Position numbers and translations under genes: made by a program
Assembly: GCA_963377175.1 (NCBI GenBank)
Contig: CAUJNA010001616.1
Location: forward strand, 1 to 64,000
Direction of reading: 5' to 3'
From: Effrenium voratum
Taxonomy: Eukaryota > Sar > Dinophyceae > Suessiales > Symbiodiniaceae
DNA length: 64,000 nucleotides
Part shown: in pieces, positions 10,040 to 19,444 of the stretch
Position numbering within the stretch: position 1 is the first letter of the stretch
Layout: every line of letters begins with the position of its first letter
Notes under the pieces: model-generated
The model's database searches: none
What the model saw: the letters and a program-made list of their open reading frames with translations, nothing else
What the model was told of the DNA's origin: nothing

Positions 10040-10207
10040 CCCTTATAGGAACCTATAGGAACCTATAGGAATCTTATAGGAAACCCATAGGAAACCCATA
10101 GGAAACCTGTAGGAAGCCCTCTTCTTCTTTTCCTATGGGTTTCCTATGGGTTTCCTATGGGTTTCCTATAAGATTCCTATAGGTTCCTATAGGTTCCTAT
10201 AAGGAGC
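10040..10207. repeat. Second CCTATAGGAA inverted array, near-perfect hairpin
   Basis: Boxes TATAGGAACC / TATAGGAATC / CATAGGAAAC (three similar, then CTGTAGGAAG) at about 10,043-10,115 are mirrored by complementary boxes at 10,128-10,203, giving an almost perfect stem of about 75 bp with a short CTCTTCTTC loop. It is flanked by minisatellite-type TACTGGTCCGCCCAAC boxes at 9,930-10,000 and 10,240-10,300. Confidence 0.8.
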
Positions 10208-10335
10208 CCAACAAACCCTCAGACTCACTGCCATGGTTTGATGCCGGTTCGCCCAACCCGTTTGGGCTTGATACTGGTCCGCCCAACCCGTTTGGTTTGC
10301 CGAGGACCCCAAACCCTAAAGGGACATTTGCGCGG

Positions 10336-10500
10336 TTTTGCGCCACAAAATGCCATTACTCCAGTGCCTATATCAATATAGACACTGGAGTAATAGCTCG
10401 TTTCGCACGGTTTTGCGCTGAAAAAATGCTATTCTTCCAGTGCCTATATCAATATAGACACTAGAAGAATAGCTTTTGCACGGTTTTGCACGGTTTGCCC
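10336..10500. repeat. Hairpin pair with conserved CACGGTTTTGCGCT linker (intergenic signal)
   Basis: Two hairpins: GCCATTACTCCAGTGCCTAT..ATAGACACTGGAGTAATAGC, and GCTATTCTTCCAGTGCCTAT..ATAGACACTAGAAGAATAGC. The outer stem differs between the two but stays self-complementary. They are separated by the linker TCGCACGGTTTTGCGCTGAA. The same architecture appears four times before the capsid gene at 36,040-36,345 and as a partial unit at 21,833-21,856 upstream of the HNH-helicase gene. A gene-boundary signal, such as a 3'-end hairpin or promoter element, is plausible. Confidence 0.75.
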
Positions 10501-10659
10501 ATGCCAGCCCCCGCTCATTTGATTGGTTCGCCCAACCCGTTGGTTTCCCCGAGCACCCCAAACCCAAGGAGCTGAGCAGGCTCCGGGAATTCCCCCCCAG
10601 CCTGCGCAATGTCTCAAAACCCTTTTTTCTAGTTTTTTTTGCGCCAAAACGGGTCCGAT

Positions 10660-10700
10660 CAAGCTTCCTCGGAAACGAGGAGGCCGGGTCGTGCCTAAAA
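10660..10700. terminator. Terminator-like hairpin downstream of integrase
   Basis: Read on the minus strand, a GGCCTCCTCG..CGAGGAAGC stem followed by GCTTGATCGG lies just past the integrase stop. The same block occurs twice between the fibre and integrase genes (11,715-11,840). Its repeated placement at gene ends suggests a 3'-end signal; no functional proof. Confidence 0.4.
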
Positions 10701-10715
10701 AAAATCATTTTCAAA

Positions 10716-11704
10716 TTAGTCGAGGGTCCTGGGCCTCGGAGGCGCCAGGAAGTCGTCCAGCTGCCTCACAGCCGCCGGCCTGCCCCGTCTCGTCAGCCGG
10801 CCCGCCGCGTTGCCGCTGCCCTGCGGCGCCGGCAGCGCCAGCTTCAGCAGGGTCTCCCGGCCCTCCGTGCTGCGGACGGTCATGGAGTCCACGGCCCCCA
10901 GCTGCTGCACGTCGCCGTACTGAGGGTTGAAGCTCCTCGCCGCGTTCGTCGGCGCTCGGAAGGCGCCCGCGTCCTCCACCGCCTTCACGCGCCGGTCGGT
11001 GAGGTCCTTGTTGTGCTGGACCTTGTCGGCGTTGTCTTGGAGGACCCTGAACTCCGTGGCCGGCTGCTTCTCCACGTCCTCGGGCGCGCCGTGCACCGTC
11101 TCGTGGGGCCGCGCGTTGTAGGCCCCGGCCGCCCGCTCGAAGTGGTCGCTCCACTGCCCGCCCTTGCGCGCCACCCTCGTGGCCAGGTCCTTCTTCAGCG
11201 TCTGGATGCCCCGGTCCACCACGGCAATGGCGTTGCGGTCCTCGGGCCGCTTCGTCCGGTGCACGGCTTCGGGCAGCTCCCTGTCCAGCGTGGCGAACTC
11301 GTTGCCCAGGTCTGTCGTGACCACAAAGTTCCCGTCGTCCCCCGTCAGCTCCCGCGCGGCGCGCTTGGTGGCGCGGCCCACCGTCTCGGCGTTCTTGTTC
11401 TGCAGAGGTTCCACGGCGGCCTCCCGGGTGAAGACGTCCATCACCACCAGGCCGTACTTCGTCTTCCCCCGCGTGTTCTGGCTGAAGTCGATGAGGTCGG
11501 CCTGCAGCCGGTCGTTCGGCCCCTCGGCGGCCGACTTGCCCAGCGCGCGCGGCCGGGGCGCCTGCACCTGCCGGCCCACGTCGGCCTTCAGCGCCTCGAA
11601 GGCCATGGCCTGCGTCACGTCGAGGTCGCGCTGCCTGCGAGTCGGTACAGCTTCCGCGGGTCCCTCACGTTGAAGTCGTCGGCCAGGTCCCTCAGCGCCT
11701 CCAT
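10716..11704 (-). pseudogene. Retroviral-type (rve) integrase, viral copy A, one frameshift
   Basis: The 300-aa frame (10,716-11,618) lacks its natural start. The true N-terminus MEALRDLADDFNVRDP begins at 11,704 in another frame; comparison with 62,885-62,963 shows a one-base loss near 11,640. The rve core is visible: first Asp in LQADLIDFS, second in TTDLGNEF, then NAIAVVDRGIQTLKKDL at the place of the catalytic Glu helix. Here the expected Glu is Asp (VD instead of VE). The last about 100 residues are basic and Pro-rich with a Arg-Arg-Gly-Arg-Pro (AT-hook-like) patch, probably DNA-binding. In PLVs and Polintons this enzyme inserts the viral genome. The fibre gene follows in the same orientation 140 bp upstream, an arrangement kept in the 62.8-kb copy. 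Confidence 0.82.
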
Positions 11705-11709
11705 TTAAA

Positions 11710-11843
11710 AAGACAGCTTTGTTGCCCCGAAAAGGAGCTGATCAAGGCTCCTCGAGAACGAGGAGGCCTGAACACACCTACTTGTTGCCCCAAAAAGGAG
11801 CTTGAGCAAGGTTCCTCTAGAACGAGGAGGCCTGCTCACACAG
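11710..11843. repeat. Two direct repeats with hairpins between fibre and integrase
   Basis: Two ~56-bp direct copies (about 11,722-11,780 and 11,785-11,840), on the minus strand GGCCTCCTCG-TTCT-CGAGGAGCC then TTGATCAGCTCCTTTTYGGGGCAACAA. The CTCCTCG/CGAGGAG stem is perfect in one copy. A related unit follows the integrase at 10,660-10,700. Likely a gene-boundary element in the viral genome. Confidence 0.6.
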
Positions 11844-14800
11844 CTACTTGTTCTTCGGCCCCCGCTGGGCCTGCCAGGCTTCCACCTCGTCCAGCCGGGC
11901 CTGGAAACCCTTGCACACCCCCCACAGCACGCTGGTGAGGTGAGAGTAGTCGAGTAACCATCTCCGTGCCGTCGCTCCACCGGGCGGTGCCCGTCAAATT
12001 CTTCCACTTCGTTCCTGCGAAGTCGTTGAGGCGAAGCCCAGCCTCAGGTCCCCGTTCATGTCCGGGCGCTTGTACTGCTTGGCCTCCACGGAGTCAAAGA
12101 GCTGCTTGAGCTCCGCCACGTCGGCCTCCGCCATCTCCGTCTTCACCCGGCTGTCCGACAAATTCGTGAAGCTCGTGTTGCAGACCACGTTGCCCGTGTT
12201 GCCCGCGATCACGAGGCAGCCGGGGTTCCTCTGGTTCGTGGTCAGGGACAGCTGCGTGGAGAGGCTCTTCGTCTGCACCAGCGCCTCGTCGTTGATCATG
12301 ATGAGCTCGCACTGGTGCGCCCCGCCGTCCCGCACCAGGAAGACCCTGGCGCTCTGGTTGCCCAGCAGCCGCAGCTCCGGGCCGCTGTCGGGGGCCGCGC
12401 TGTTGTTGGACACTTGCAGCTTGCTCCAGCCCGCCCAGTTCTTCGTCAAGAAGAGATCGTCCGAGAAGTCGGAGGTGTTGGTCACGGTGAGCGTGTTGGA
12501 CGCGAAGAGCTGCGGCGCGGAGACCGTGCCCGAGCTCGTCACGTCGCCGCACACCACGCTGCCCGTCGACACTCCGCCGCTCGTGGCCGTGAAGGTGCAG
12601 TCCAGGCTCTCGCAGTCCAGCGGGCCCGCGGAGGCCGCACCGGTGATGGTCAGCGTGGCGCCCGTGAGCGCACCGGTGGCTGCGAAGCTCGCCGCCGTCG
12701 CTGCGCCCGAGGCCGTCAGCGTGCCCGTGGACACGTCGCCCACCGTGGTGAAGTTCCCGGCGTTGGCCGTGTTGTTGGCCGCGCCGCTGATGCTCAGCGA
12801 GCTGCCTGACACGGCCCCTGTGGACGACAGCGTGGCCCCGGCGACGGTGCCTGCTGTAAGCGCAGCGCAGGAGCGAGGCGTCCACGCCCGTGGTGAACAC
12901 GTCGGTGCAGTTCACGTCGTTGCACAGCAGCTGGTCGCAGCCCACGTTGCCCTGCGCGGTGAGCCCGTCCAGCGTGGCCGAGCCCGTGAGGGCCCGAGTC
13001 CGCCAGGTCCGTTACTGAGACAGACTCTCCCTCGAAGGCGCTGGCCCTGATCTGCATGCTGTACAGGTCCAGCGTGCCCGCCGACTGCTGCACCAGCCCG
13101 GGGATAGACCCGCCGAAGGCTCCGAAGCGCAGCTTCGCGATTCCGCCCGGCGGCACCGAGAAGTCCAGGCGCGCCGTGCTCCAAACGCCCTGCGAGGGCG
13201 TGCCGAGGAAGGTGCCGGTGACGCCCACGTAGTCGTTGTCGGCCGCGCTGACGTACATCACCAAGTTGGAGGCCGTGCCCAGCCTGTACCGGCAGCGAAG
13301 GAGTAGCGTCTCCCCGGCGTCAGCGTGTAGGTGCGCACGATGTTCCAGGCGAAGGCGCTCAGGGTCATGGCGTAGCCCTCCAGCTGGAAGCCTCCCACCG
13401 TGAAGCTGGCCGAGGCCACGGAGCTCTGGCTGTTGGAGCGCACCAGAAAATTTCCAAGCGTGGTGAGCGTGGGCTCCAGCAGCACCTCGCCCAGGGTGGC
13501 CAGCGTGACGTCGTCGGCCCCTCCGTCAAGGAACTCGTGCTTCAGCAGCAGGGCCGAGGCCGCCGTGTCCTCCTCCTCCGTGTTGCCGGTCTCCAGGGTT
13601 GCGTCCAGGATCTGGAGGCCGTAGACGTCCACCGTTCCTGCCGTCTGGTTGGGCAGGCCCGGCGCCTGGAAGTGCGCCCCGAAGTGCAGCTTCGCAACTC
13701 CGTTCGGAGGCACGGTGAAGTACATCTTGGCCGTGCTCCAGGCGCCCTCGTCTCCCGCGAAGCTGCCGTACAATGGGTCGTAGACGTTGTCGGCCTCGGA
13801 CATGCACACCACGAAGTTGGAGGCCGTGCCGAGCCGGTAGCGGCAGGCGAAGAGGAGCTCTCGGCCGGGCGTCAAGTTGTAGGTGCGCACAATGTTCCAC
13901 GGGTTCGCCGCCAGGGTCAGGGTGTAGCCATCCACGCTCACTCCCGCGGTGTGCGTGGCCAGGACCACGCTGCAGCCGCTGCTGGGGCGAACCGTCCAGT
14001 TTGACAGTGAGACGTCTGTGGGGGCCAGGATCTGCTCTCCTATGGCGGCCACCACCTCGTCGGCCCCTCCGTCGTCCGGAAAGCGCACGGCTATTTGCAG
14101 GGCCGAGGCCGCCTCCGTGACTCCGAGCTTGTTGGCAAGGAGACCGTCCACTTGTGCGATGGTGTAGTAGCTGAGCAGGGCGGCGGCGATGCTTGAGGCC
14201 GTTGCCGTGTCCTGGTCGGCGGCTGAGCGGTACGCCACCAGCGCCGAGGTGATTTGGTTGGTTGTGAACACGTCCTGGTCCGGGCCCGTCGTAGGCCAGC
14301 AGCGCGCCCGTGATGGCGGCCTGCGTCTGCGTGTCCTGCGCGCTCGCCGTGCGGTAGTCTCCCAACAGCGCGTCTACCTGCGCCGCGGTGTAGTAGGCCA
14401 GCAGCGCGGCCGTGATGGCGCTGGTCGTCTCCGTGTCCTGCGCCGTTCCGGTTCGGTAGTCGGCCAACAGAGTGTCCACTTGTGAGGAGGTGTAGTAGGC
14501 CAGCAGCGCAGCCGCGAGGGCCGCGTCCGCCGCTGCGACGGAGTAGCAGTCTGCCGTGATGCTCAGCGTGTCGTCGCCGTTGGCCAGCGCAGCAGAGAGA
14601 GGAGCCCCGAAGTGCAGGTTGCGAACGACGTTGCTTCCCTGAACGAGCTCCCAAGTTGTGAAGCCCGCCCAGGCCGGCGCGTTAACAACTCCGCCTCCGG
14701 GAAGCTGCAGGGCGGCGAGCTCCGCGAGGATTGCGTCGAGGGCGCTCTGGAGCGTGGTCTCGCTGGCGGAGAGCGCGGCGTTCGTGGCGTATGAGGCCAG

Positions 14801-15172
14801 CAGCGCCGCGTCGGCCTTGGAGGCCTGGAGCGCCGAGATGCCGGTGTCCCGGCTAGCAAGCTGCGCTGCGACGAAGGCCTCGGTGGCGAGGCCCAGCACT
14901 GCATTTGCTATCTTGGTGTCCACCTCCAGTGGAGTGTCCAACCCGTCCACCGTGGAGAGCAGGGAGGCCAGCGCGCTGGTGTCCGCCTTGCCGGCGAGGG
15001 CGGCGTCCAGGGCTGCCGTGGTGACTGCGTTTAGGAGGGCCGCTGCTATCTTAGAGTCCACCTCTGAGGAAGTGTCGACGGCCGAGAGCAGGGCGTACGC
15101 TGTCAGGGCGCTGGCGTCCGCCTTGGAGGCCTGCAGCCCCGCGATGGAGGCGTCTCGGCTCGCAAGCTCGAC
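11844..15172 (-). pseudogene. Viral fibre protein with S74 chaperone domain (copy A, N-terminally truncated)
   Basis: The stop is at 11,844-11,846; the 5' end is cut at about 15,172, removing roughly the first 190 codons of the + copy at 24.4 kb. From the N-terminus: coiled-coil/trimer repeats (LQASKADA, VDTKIANAVLG); 34-residue repeats of the form ALLAYYTSAQVDALL.DYRT; two copies of a beta-sandwich-like module (NWTVRPSSGC..., each with TPGR..FACRYRLGTASN); a Gly/Thr/Ser-rich beta-helix-like stretch (SGTLTASGAATAAS); a GCLVIAGNTGNVVC block; and a C-terminal SDSRVKTEM...VEAKQYKRPDMNG. That last part matches the Peptidase_S74 intramolecular chaperone, whose SD.R.K motif contains the self-cleavage Ser. 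Several frameshifts occur (near 12,010, 12,830, 13,000, 13,290, 14,280). It should be a trimeric receptor-binding fibre. Confidence 0.82.
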
Positions 15173-15260
15173 GCCTTAGTCCAGTGGCTAAGGCGTCGGC
15201 CAAGGAGCTAAGCGCTTCTTACTCCGCACGGGGCTCGATTCCTGCCGCGAGCGCAGTTGA
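15170..15260. promoter_or_regulatory. Conserved GACGCCTTAG hairpin upstream of fibre gene (copy A)
   Basis: GACGCCTTAG-tccagtgg-CTAAGGCGTC forms a perfect 10-bp stem with an 8-base loop. It is followed by CGCTTCTTACTCCGC and GATTCCTGCCGCGAGCGCAG. The same block lies at 24,277-24,400 in the other orientation, immediately before the second fibre gene, with compensating changes that lengthen its stem. The TTAGTCCAGTGG and GGCTCGATTCC parts resemble tRNA A and B boxes, but no full cloverleaf forms. It is probably a structured promoter/leader or a tRNA-derived repeat. Confidence 0.5.
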
Positions 15261-15574
15261 GTACCATTCAGTCCGAACTCCGGCCGTTCGGAGAAGTTTC
15301 TTTGTCCTCTGTGATTCGGGCCCCCCTCACAGGCGTCACCGCTTGTTGGTGTGTCAAACACACCAACCCCTCTTCGGCACAAGTTTCCGCCCGCACCAGG
15401 GTTTTTTTCGGATGTGACTCAATTTTGATTTGACCGATTTCGCCGGTCAATCGCGGGACCTGCGCACGATGGAGCCAGTGGCCGAAATATTCGGCCACTG
15501 CTTCGTAGTTGGTGATAACATATGAGACATCATCAGCTGCGTGCCTGGCGCGCTAGGTATCGAAGCCTCCACGT

Positions 15575-15750
15575 TGGCGTGGAATTTGTAACGGGGCATG
15601 TCTGTTTTTTTCCGACATGCCCTACTGCGGGTTCCGCTTCGGGACTTCCGTTCTCGAAGCAAGCTTTTTGGCGTGGAATTTATAACGGGGCATGTCCGAT
15701 TTTTTCGGACATGCCCTACTGCGGGTTCCGCTTCTGGAACTTCCGTTCTC
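15575..15750. repeat. Two ~95-bp direct repeats each with a GGGGCATGTC hairpin
   Basis: Units at about 15,572-15,655 and 15,672-15,750 each carry TTGGCGTGGAATTTRTAACG, a hairpin GGGCATGTC..GACATGCCC with a T-rich loop, and CCTACTGCGGGTTCCGCTTC. There is no credible coding frame. It lies in a 1.2-kb non-coding zone between the fibre remnant and the virion gene cluster. A short (CCGTATGA)n tract follows at 15,893-15,937. Confidence 0.75.
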
Positions 15751-16019
15751 GGAGTATGATGTGTTCCATGGAAGTATACCAGGAATTGAAGGATAATATC
15801 CTTCAATTCAAATTCCCTGCCCGGGTGGGGGTTCAGCGGCTTGGCGCGGCTTCTATGCCGGGCAGGCGCGGCAGGGTGGCGCACCCAAGCCGCCGTATGA
15901 CCGTATGACCGTATGATCCGTATGATTCGTATGACTCGGCGGGCTGGCGTGTCAGGCGCGCCTGGAAACAGGCACCAACCATTTTTTGGTTGCTGCCCGC
16001 GTGGAGTTCCGCGTGGAGT

Positions 16020-16145
16020 TCCCCTCAATCCTGGGGCCACAATTAAAGGGAGCAATCCTGGGGCCACAACAGGATTGAATCCAAGAACATGTTCATCCGA
16101 CATGTATTCCGACATGTTGAAGAAATTGAGCGTATAGCAAGGAAC
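16020..16145. repeat. CAATCCTG hairpin variants plus copy of the 8.08-kb module
   Basis: Two diverged CAATCCTGGGGCCACA units (16,025-16,078; the second ends in CAGGATTG) are followed by CAAGAACATGTTCATCCGAC, GACATGTTGAAGAAATTGAG and GCGTATAGCAAGGA, matching the block order seen at 8,080-8,215. Confidence 0.65.
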
Positions 16146-16220
16146 CCGGGGAAAGTGGAGGTTTCGCGGCTTGGCGAGGAATCCTGGGGAATTTCAATGC
16201 AGGGATCCCTGCATTCCCGG

Positions 16221-16445
16221 TATCTCTCTCTTTAGAGGGGGTTTTCCAAATGGTTTATATTCTACCTAAGAGGCTCCCAGCACTTGTCCGTCCAGCATTT
16301 GACCTTGTCCTGCGAAGGATTCGAAGTCTAAAACGCTGCGTGGAGGCGTGTGGCCCCCTAGATATGCGCCGCAAGTTGGCTCCAGGTTGCATTTCAAGTC
16401 AAGCTTTGCCAAAGGAAACCCCTTTTCCCTTTTTTTCGGGGACGT
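16221..16445. mobile_element. Partial foldback element (left arm only)
   Basis: This matches the left arm and pyrimidine centre of the 8,309-8,793 element (TTTTCCAAATGG, CCGTCCAGCATTTGACC, GGATTCGAAGTCTAAAACGC, CCTTTTCCC). It then stops abruptly at GGGGACG, where viral coding sequence on the minus strand starts. The right arm is absent, so it cannot fold as a unit; it is probably a truncated insertion at a breakpoint. Confidence 0.7.
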
Positions 16446-16449
16446 CCTT

Positions 16450-17279
16450 GCTGCCTGCTGGGGCCGGAAGAGCGTGTTCTCCAGCACCCATCCCGTGCCG
16501 CGCGCGAGGCTGTAGGCTGCGCCGCCTGCGATGCCCACGGCCAGCCCCGCCGTTGCCGCCGCGCCAACTCCCGCCGCGCCAGCGTTCCAGCAACCGCCCG
16601 CGGCGGGCGCCAGGGCTGCTGCTCCTTCTGCCAGGCCCCCAGGTACCAAAGGCTCCGCCCACGCCCTCGGCGGCAACGGCAACCTCACCCTCCTCCGCAG
16701 CGTCTCCTCAACGGCCTGCGCTGCGCCACGCTCCACCTCCTGCGCGCGCTGCCCCGCCTCATCCAGGAGGCGCTCCACGTCACTTGGCCGGCCTATGATC
16801 TGTGGAGCGGCTGCGGCTGGCCCGGACGGGGCAGCACGTTTAGGTGTACGTGCTTAGCTGCGTCCTGGAGCAGCTGAGAGCGGAAGGCCTGCGCGGCTGC
16901 ACGCCCCGCCGCTCCTGCGCCTATAAGGTTCGCTGCCGCCTGAGCGCCGTCGGCCGTGCTGCGCAGACGTTCCGTGATGGAGGGCGGCCCCTTACCGTTG
17001 CTGGCCAGGGCGCCGGCCTCGGGGTCTCCTGCCAGGTCATCCTCAACAAAGCGGGTTCCGCCGTAGCCTTGGGTCCTCGTCCGTGGCCTTGCGCTGCAGG
17101 GCCGGGGGTTGGGGTCCTTGCTGGACTGTACAAAATCGTAGGTAGAAATGGCTTGTGACAAACAAGGTGGCCTTGCGGTCCGGCTGGTCCAGGGGCAGCG
17201 GCTCATTCCGCTTAAGGTAGCCCACCACCTGCTCAAAGCGCGGGCGCTGGTTGAAGCCGTGCGCCCGAAGCGTCTTCAT
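16450..17279 (-). pseudogene. Putative minor virion protein (copy A) with glycine-rich hydrophobic segment
   Basis: Starts at ATG 17,279 (MKTLRAHGFNQRPRFEQVVG). The reading shifts frame near 17,140 (to YDFVQSSKDPNPRP) and again near 16,795 (to DVERLLDEAGQRAQEVERGA), then ends at the foldback junction. The middle has Ala/Gln-rich helices (ADGAQAAANLIGAGAAGRAA). The C-terminal part contains an Ala/Gly-rich hydrophobic stretch (GVGAAATAGLAVGIAGGAAY) that could insert in a membrane. The first 500 bp are essentially identical to 35,226-35,712 on the other strand, frameshifts included. It sits last in a row of small genes after the packaging ATPase. Function unknown; a minor capsid or membrane-active virion protein is a guess. 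Confidence 0.5.
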
Positions 17280-17282
17280 TTA

Positions 17283-17535
17283 CTGTTGCGCAACTTCGCC
17301 CGCCGCCCGTTCCACGCCCCGGCGCTCGGCCCGCGCGTAGCGCAGCTGGGGTACCTGGCGGTGCACGGCCTCCGTCAGCCGGCTCACGTCGTCCAGGTGC
17401 CGCTGCCCCTCCTGCGCCTGCCTACGCTCGCCTAGCCCAGTTGTTGAAGGCCCAGTTCTCGGTAGCGCTTCAGCAGCGGCTGCAAGTTGTAACTGGGGTA
17501 CGTCCTGCGGAACCAGGGTTCAACGGACATCATGC
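17283..17535 (-). pseudogene. Small viral protein MMS.EP (copy A, disrupted)
   Basis: This is the counterpart of the intact 95-aa protein at 34,938-35,225. It begins MMSVEP, has lost eight codons relative to that copy (the RNKPRMLQ stretch), continues WFRRTYPSYNLQPLLKRYRE, and then hits a frameshift near 17,440. Its ATG overlaps the stop of the preceding AT-hook gene (GCATGATG), a compact viral arrangement. No known domain. Confidence 0.6.
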
Positions 17536-17881
17536 TTTTACACTTGCGCCTGTGCTGTGGTCAGAAGCGGACTGCCTCTCCAGCATGCGCAGGGCGCGCT
17601 GCTGCTCTCTTGTGAGCTGAGGCGCGCCTCCGGCGGTGTCTCAGCCGGTGCCTCCGCCGGTGCCTCAGCGGCGCCTCTGCTGGTGCCGTCTCAAGTAAAG
17701 GCGGCTTTGGCTTGCGCTTTGGAGCAGCCGGCTCAGTAGGCACGTCCTGCTTCGGTTTGTTCTTGCTCCCAGGGGGCCTGCCCCGCCGTTTCGGTTCCGC
17801 CGGCGCAGCGTCCTGCGCAGCGTCCGGCGCAGCGTCCTGCGCCTCTTGCGCCTCCGGCGCCTCTTGTTCGGTCGGCTCCAT
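17524..17881 (-). pseudogene. AT-hook protein, frameshifted near its C-terminus
   Basis: Starts at ATG 17,881, a few bases after the stop of the upstream structural gene. The N-terminus is made of EAQDAAPDAAQ-type repeats, then PKRRGRPPGSKNKPK, a textbook AT-hook, then a Pro/Lys-rich stretch. The listed frame runs into Arg-rich repeat text. The natural C-terminus is more likely the overlapping frame PQLTREQQRALRMLERQSA ending in a TGA that overlaps the next ATG; the Leu/Arg-rich text matches the 34.85-kb copy. It probably binds minor-groove AT-rich DNA, perhaps in packaging or genome condensation; that role is inference. Confidence 0.6.
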
Positions 17882-17884
17882 TTA

Positions 17885-18525
17885 TTATACGTGGTCAAGA
17901 GAAAACACGAACGACAAAGACGACCCGCGAAGCCGGACAACGTTGCCGTCCAGGTCGGTCAGCCGGAAGCGCATGTGCCTCAGGGTAACCGGGCCCCTGA
18001 GGGCCATGAAGTGCCCGTCGTCGGAGCCCGTCTCCACAATGGTGCCCACGCCACTCTTCAACGTGATCTTGGAGAGGATGTCGTCGCCCAGGTTGCCCAG
18101 CACTCTGCTGGCGTTGGCCAGCTGGGCGCAGCGCAGGTCGACCTTGTTGCGCCATCATACGGACGAACTCAAAGACCTGCTGCCCGCCGGAGACGAAGCT
18201 TGGGCCCAGCATGTGGTCCACGCTGAAGGGCTTGGTGGGAGAGGCGGGCGGCGCGGCGGGGTAGTCCGCCGCGTCAGGAAATTGCTGGCGCAGCTCCAGG
18301 TCGTTCAGAATGAGCCGGTTGCCGTCGTAGGCTACGCTCAGCTGTTCGTGCTCGCTAGAGGTGGCGGTGGCAAAGTTGGAGCTGATCCAGGCGGCCAGCC
18401 GGGCGCCCGTGTACGCGCCTTTGGGCAACAACTCTGCAGGTGCAGCGACTCTCCCAGGTCGACCTCAAAGTCACACTGTCCGAGCCGGCCACCCTCTTGC
18501 GGCTGTCCACGTAGATCGTTGTCAT
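17885..18525 (-). pseudogene. Putative minor capsid/virion structural protein, frameshifted
   Basis: Start at ATG 18,525: MTTIYVDSRKRVAGSD. An opening of the type (Y/L)VDSR-R--G with a following F---L strand is common in small structural proteins of PLVs and large DNA viruses. The text then changes frame near 18,435 (KGAYTGARLAAWISSNFATA...), with an apparent loss of sequence, and again near 18,140 (LGNLGDDILSKITLKSG...), ending FSLDHV at 17,885. The stop is followed within 4 bases by the AT-hook start. Placed just after the packaging ATPase, it may be the penton/minor capsid protein, but that is inference from position and N-terminal pattern. Confidence 0.5.
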
Positions 18526-18604
18526 CCTTTTCTTTAGGAAACCACCCATCCGGCGGACGACGGGCGGCTGGACGGCTGAGACGGAAGTGCAGCAGGAGAT
18601 GTTC

Positions 18605-19423
18605 TCACACTTCGCGTTGAGCAGCGTGGAGCTGGCGAACAGCTTCTGGCCCAGGAAGCTGAGCGCCGCTCCCATCGGCGTCTTTTTCAAGCGCGAAACG
18701 CTCTTCGAAGCGCTTGTAGAACATTTCGTTCTTCGGCTTCAGGTAGTACACGAAGAGGAAGCTGTAAGGTTCTCGGGTCGCCTGCTCATACAGCCGGTAC
18801 AGCTGCTCCTTCGGCAGCAGGGCGCTCAGCTCCTCGATGACGGCGTCCAGCTCGTGCTGGTTGCGCAGCCTCCAGCAGCAGAGGAATTGCATGTTGACCC
18901 GCACGGCTGCGCTGATGAGCCTCAGCTTCTGCGAGCTCACCCAGGTGCTGATCTGCATGTGACGGCCTCGGATGAAGAGCGTGTCAAGGGCGCCATGCGG
19001 CTTGTGGAGTTGCGGCGTGTCAGCAAAGTCGTCGATGACTACAAGCACCTGGTACAGTTTCTTCATTTCCAACTTCTTGGACGCTTCCGTGATCTTGCGC
19101 TGCTGCTGGATGATGCGCCGCAAGGCGGACTCATCCCACTCGTCCCAGTAAGCCTGCTCACGCTCCGTGTTCACCCCCAGGTCCTGCTCGATGTACTTCT
19201 TGACGGGGATCCAGCCATCATCGATGTTGACGCTTGGGCTGAAAACGTAGATCCGCTCAAACACGCCCTTGTACTGCTCCAGGATGAGACTGATGAGCGC
19301 CACAGTTTTGCCCGACTTGCTGGGCCCAAGGAAGATGCCCGTGCATGGCACCAGGGGCACCACGGGGTCCGAGGCTTGCTTGCTGGTGTACTCAGGCGTG
19401 GGGAAAAGCTTGATCTTCCCCAT
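18605..19423 (-). CDS. A32-like genome-packaging ATPase (FtsK-HerA superfamily)
   Basis: I choose ATG 19,423 (MGKIKLFPTP); the 7 codons above start at a TTG. The 272-aa product has Walker A GIFLGPSKSGKTVAL near residue 37, a Walker B strand QVLVVIDDFAD near residue 132, and a sensor-type WVSSQKLRLISAAVRVN. This is the classic layout of poxvirus A32-like packaging ATPases of PLVs, virophages and NCLDVs, which pump DNA into the capsid. The frame is uninterrupted and of normal family length. It leads a minus-strand cluster with the structural, AT-hook and minor virion genes. No membrane segment is seen. It is one of the best-preserved viral genes here. Confidence 0.88.
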   Translation of the reverse strand: MGKIKLFPTPEYTSKQASDPVVPLVPCTGIFLGPSKSGKTVALISLILEQYKGVFERIYVFSPSVNIDDGWIPVKKYIEQDLGVNTEREQAYWDEWDESALRRIIQQQRKITEASKKLEMKKLYQVLVVIDDFADTPQLHKPHGALDTLFIRGRHMQISTWVSSQKLRLISAAVRVNMQFLCCWRLRNQHELDAVIEELSALLPKEQLYRLYEQATREPYSFLFVYYLKPKNEMFYKRFEERFALEKDADGSGAQLPGPEAVRQLHAAQREV

Positions 19424-19444
19424 TCGTCCTTTTGCGTTACGCAA

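Noticed and set aside
10716..11618. Integrase as a Ty3/gypsy or copia retrotransposon remnant
   Set aside because: No reverse transcriptase, protease or gag text is found nearby; the fibre gene adjacency repeated at 62.8 kb ties it to the virus.
15170..15260. tRNA gene
   Set aside because: A- and B-box-like words are present, but the T arm has mismatches, no acceptor stem or anticodon arm closes, and the sequence mainly forms one long hairpin.
17561..17880. Arg-rich C-terminus of the AT-hook frame as real protein
   Set aside because: The overlapping frame with LTREQQRALRMLERQ is preserved in the 34.85-kb copy and ends in an overlap with the next start codon, so the Arg-rich text is a frameshift product.
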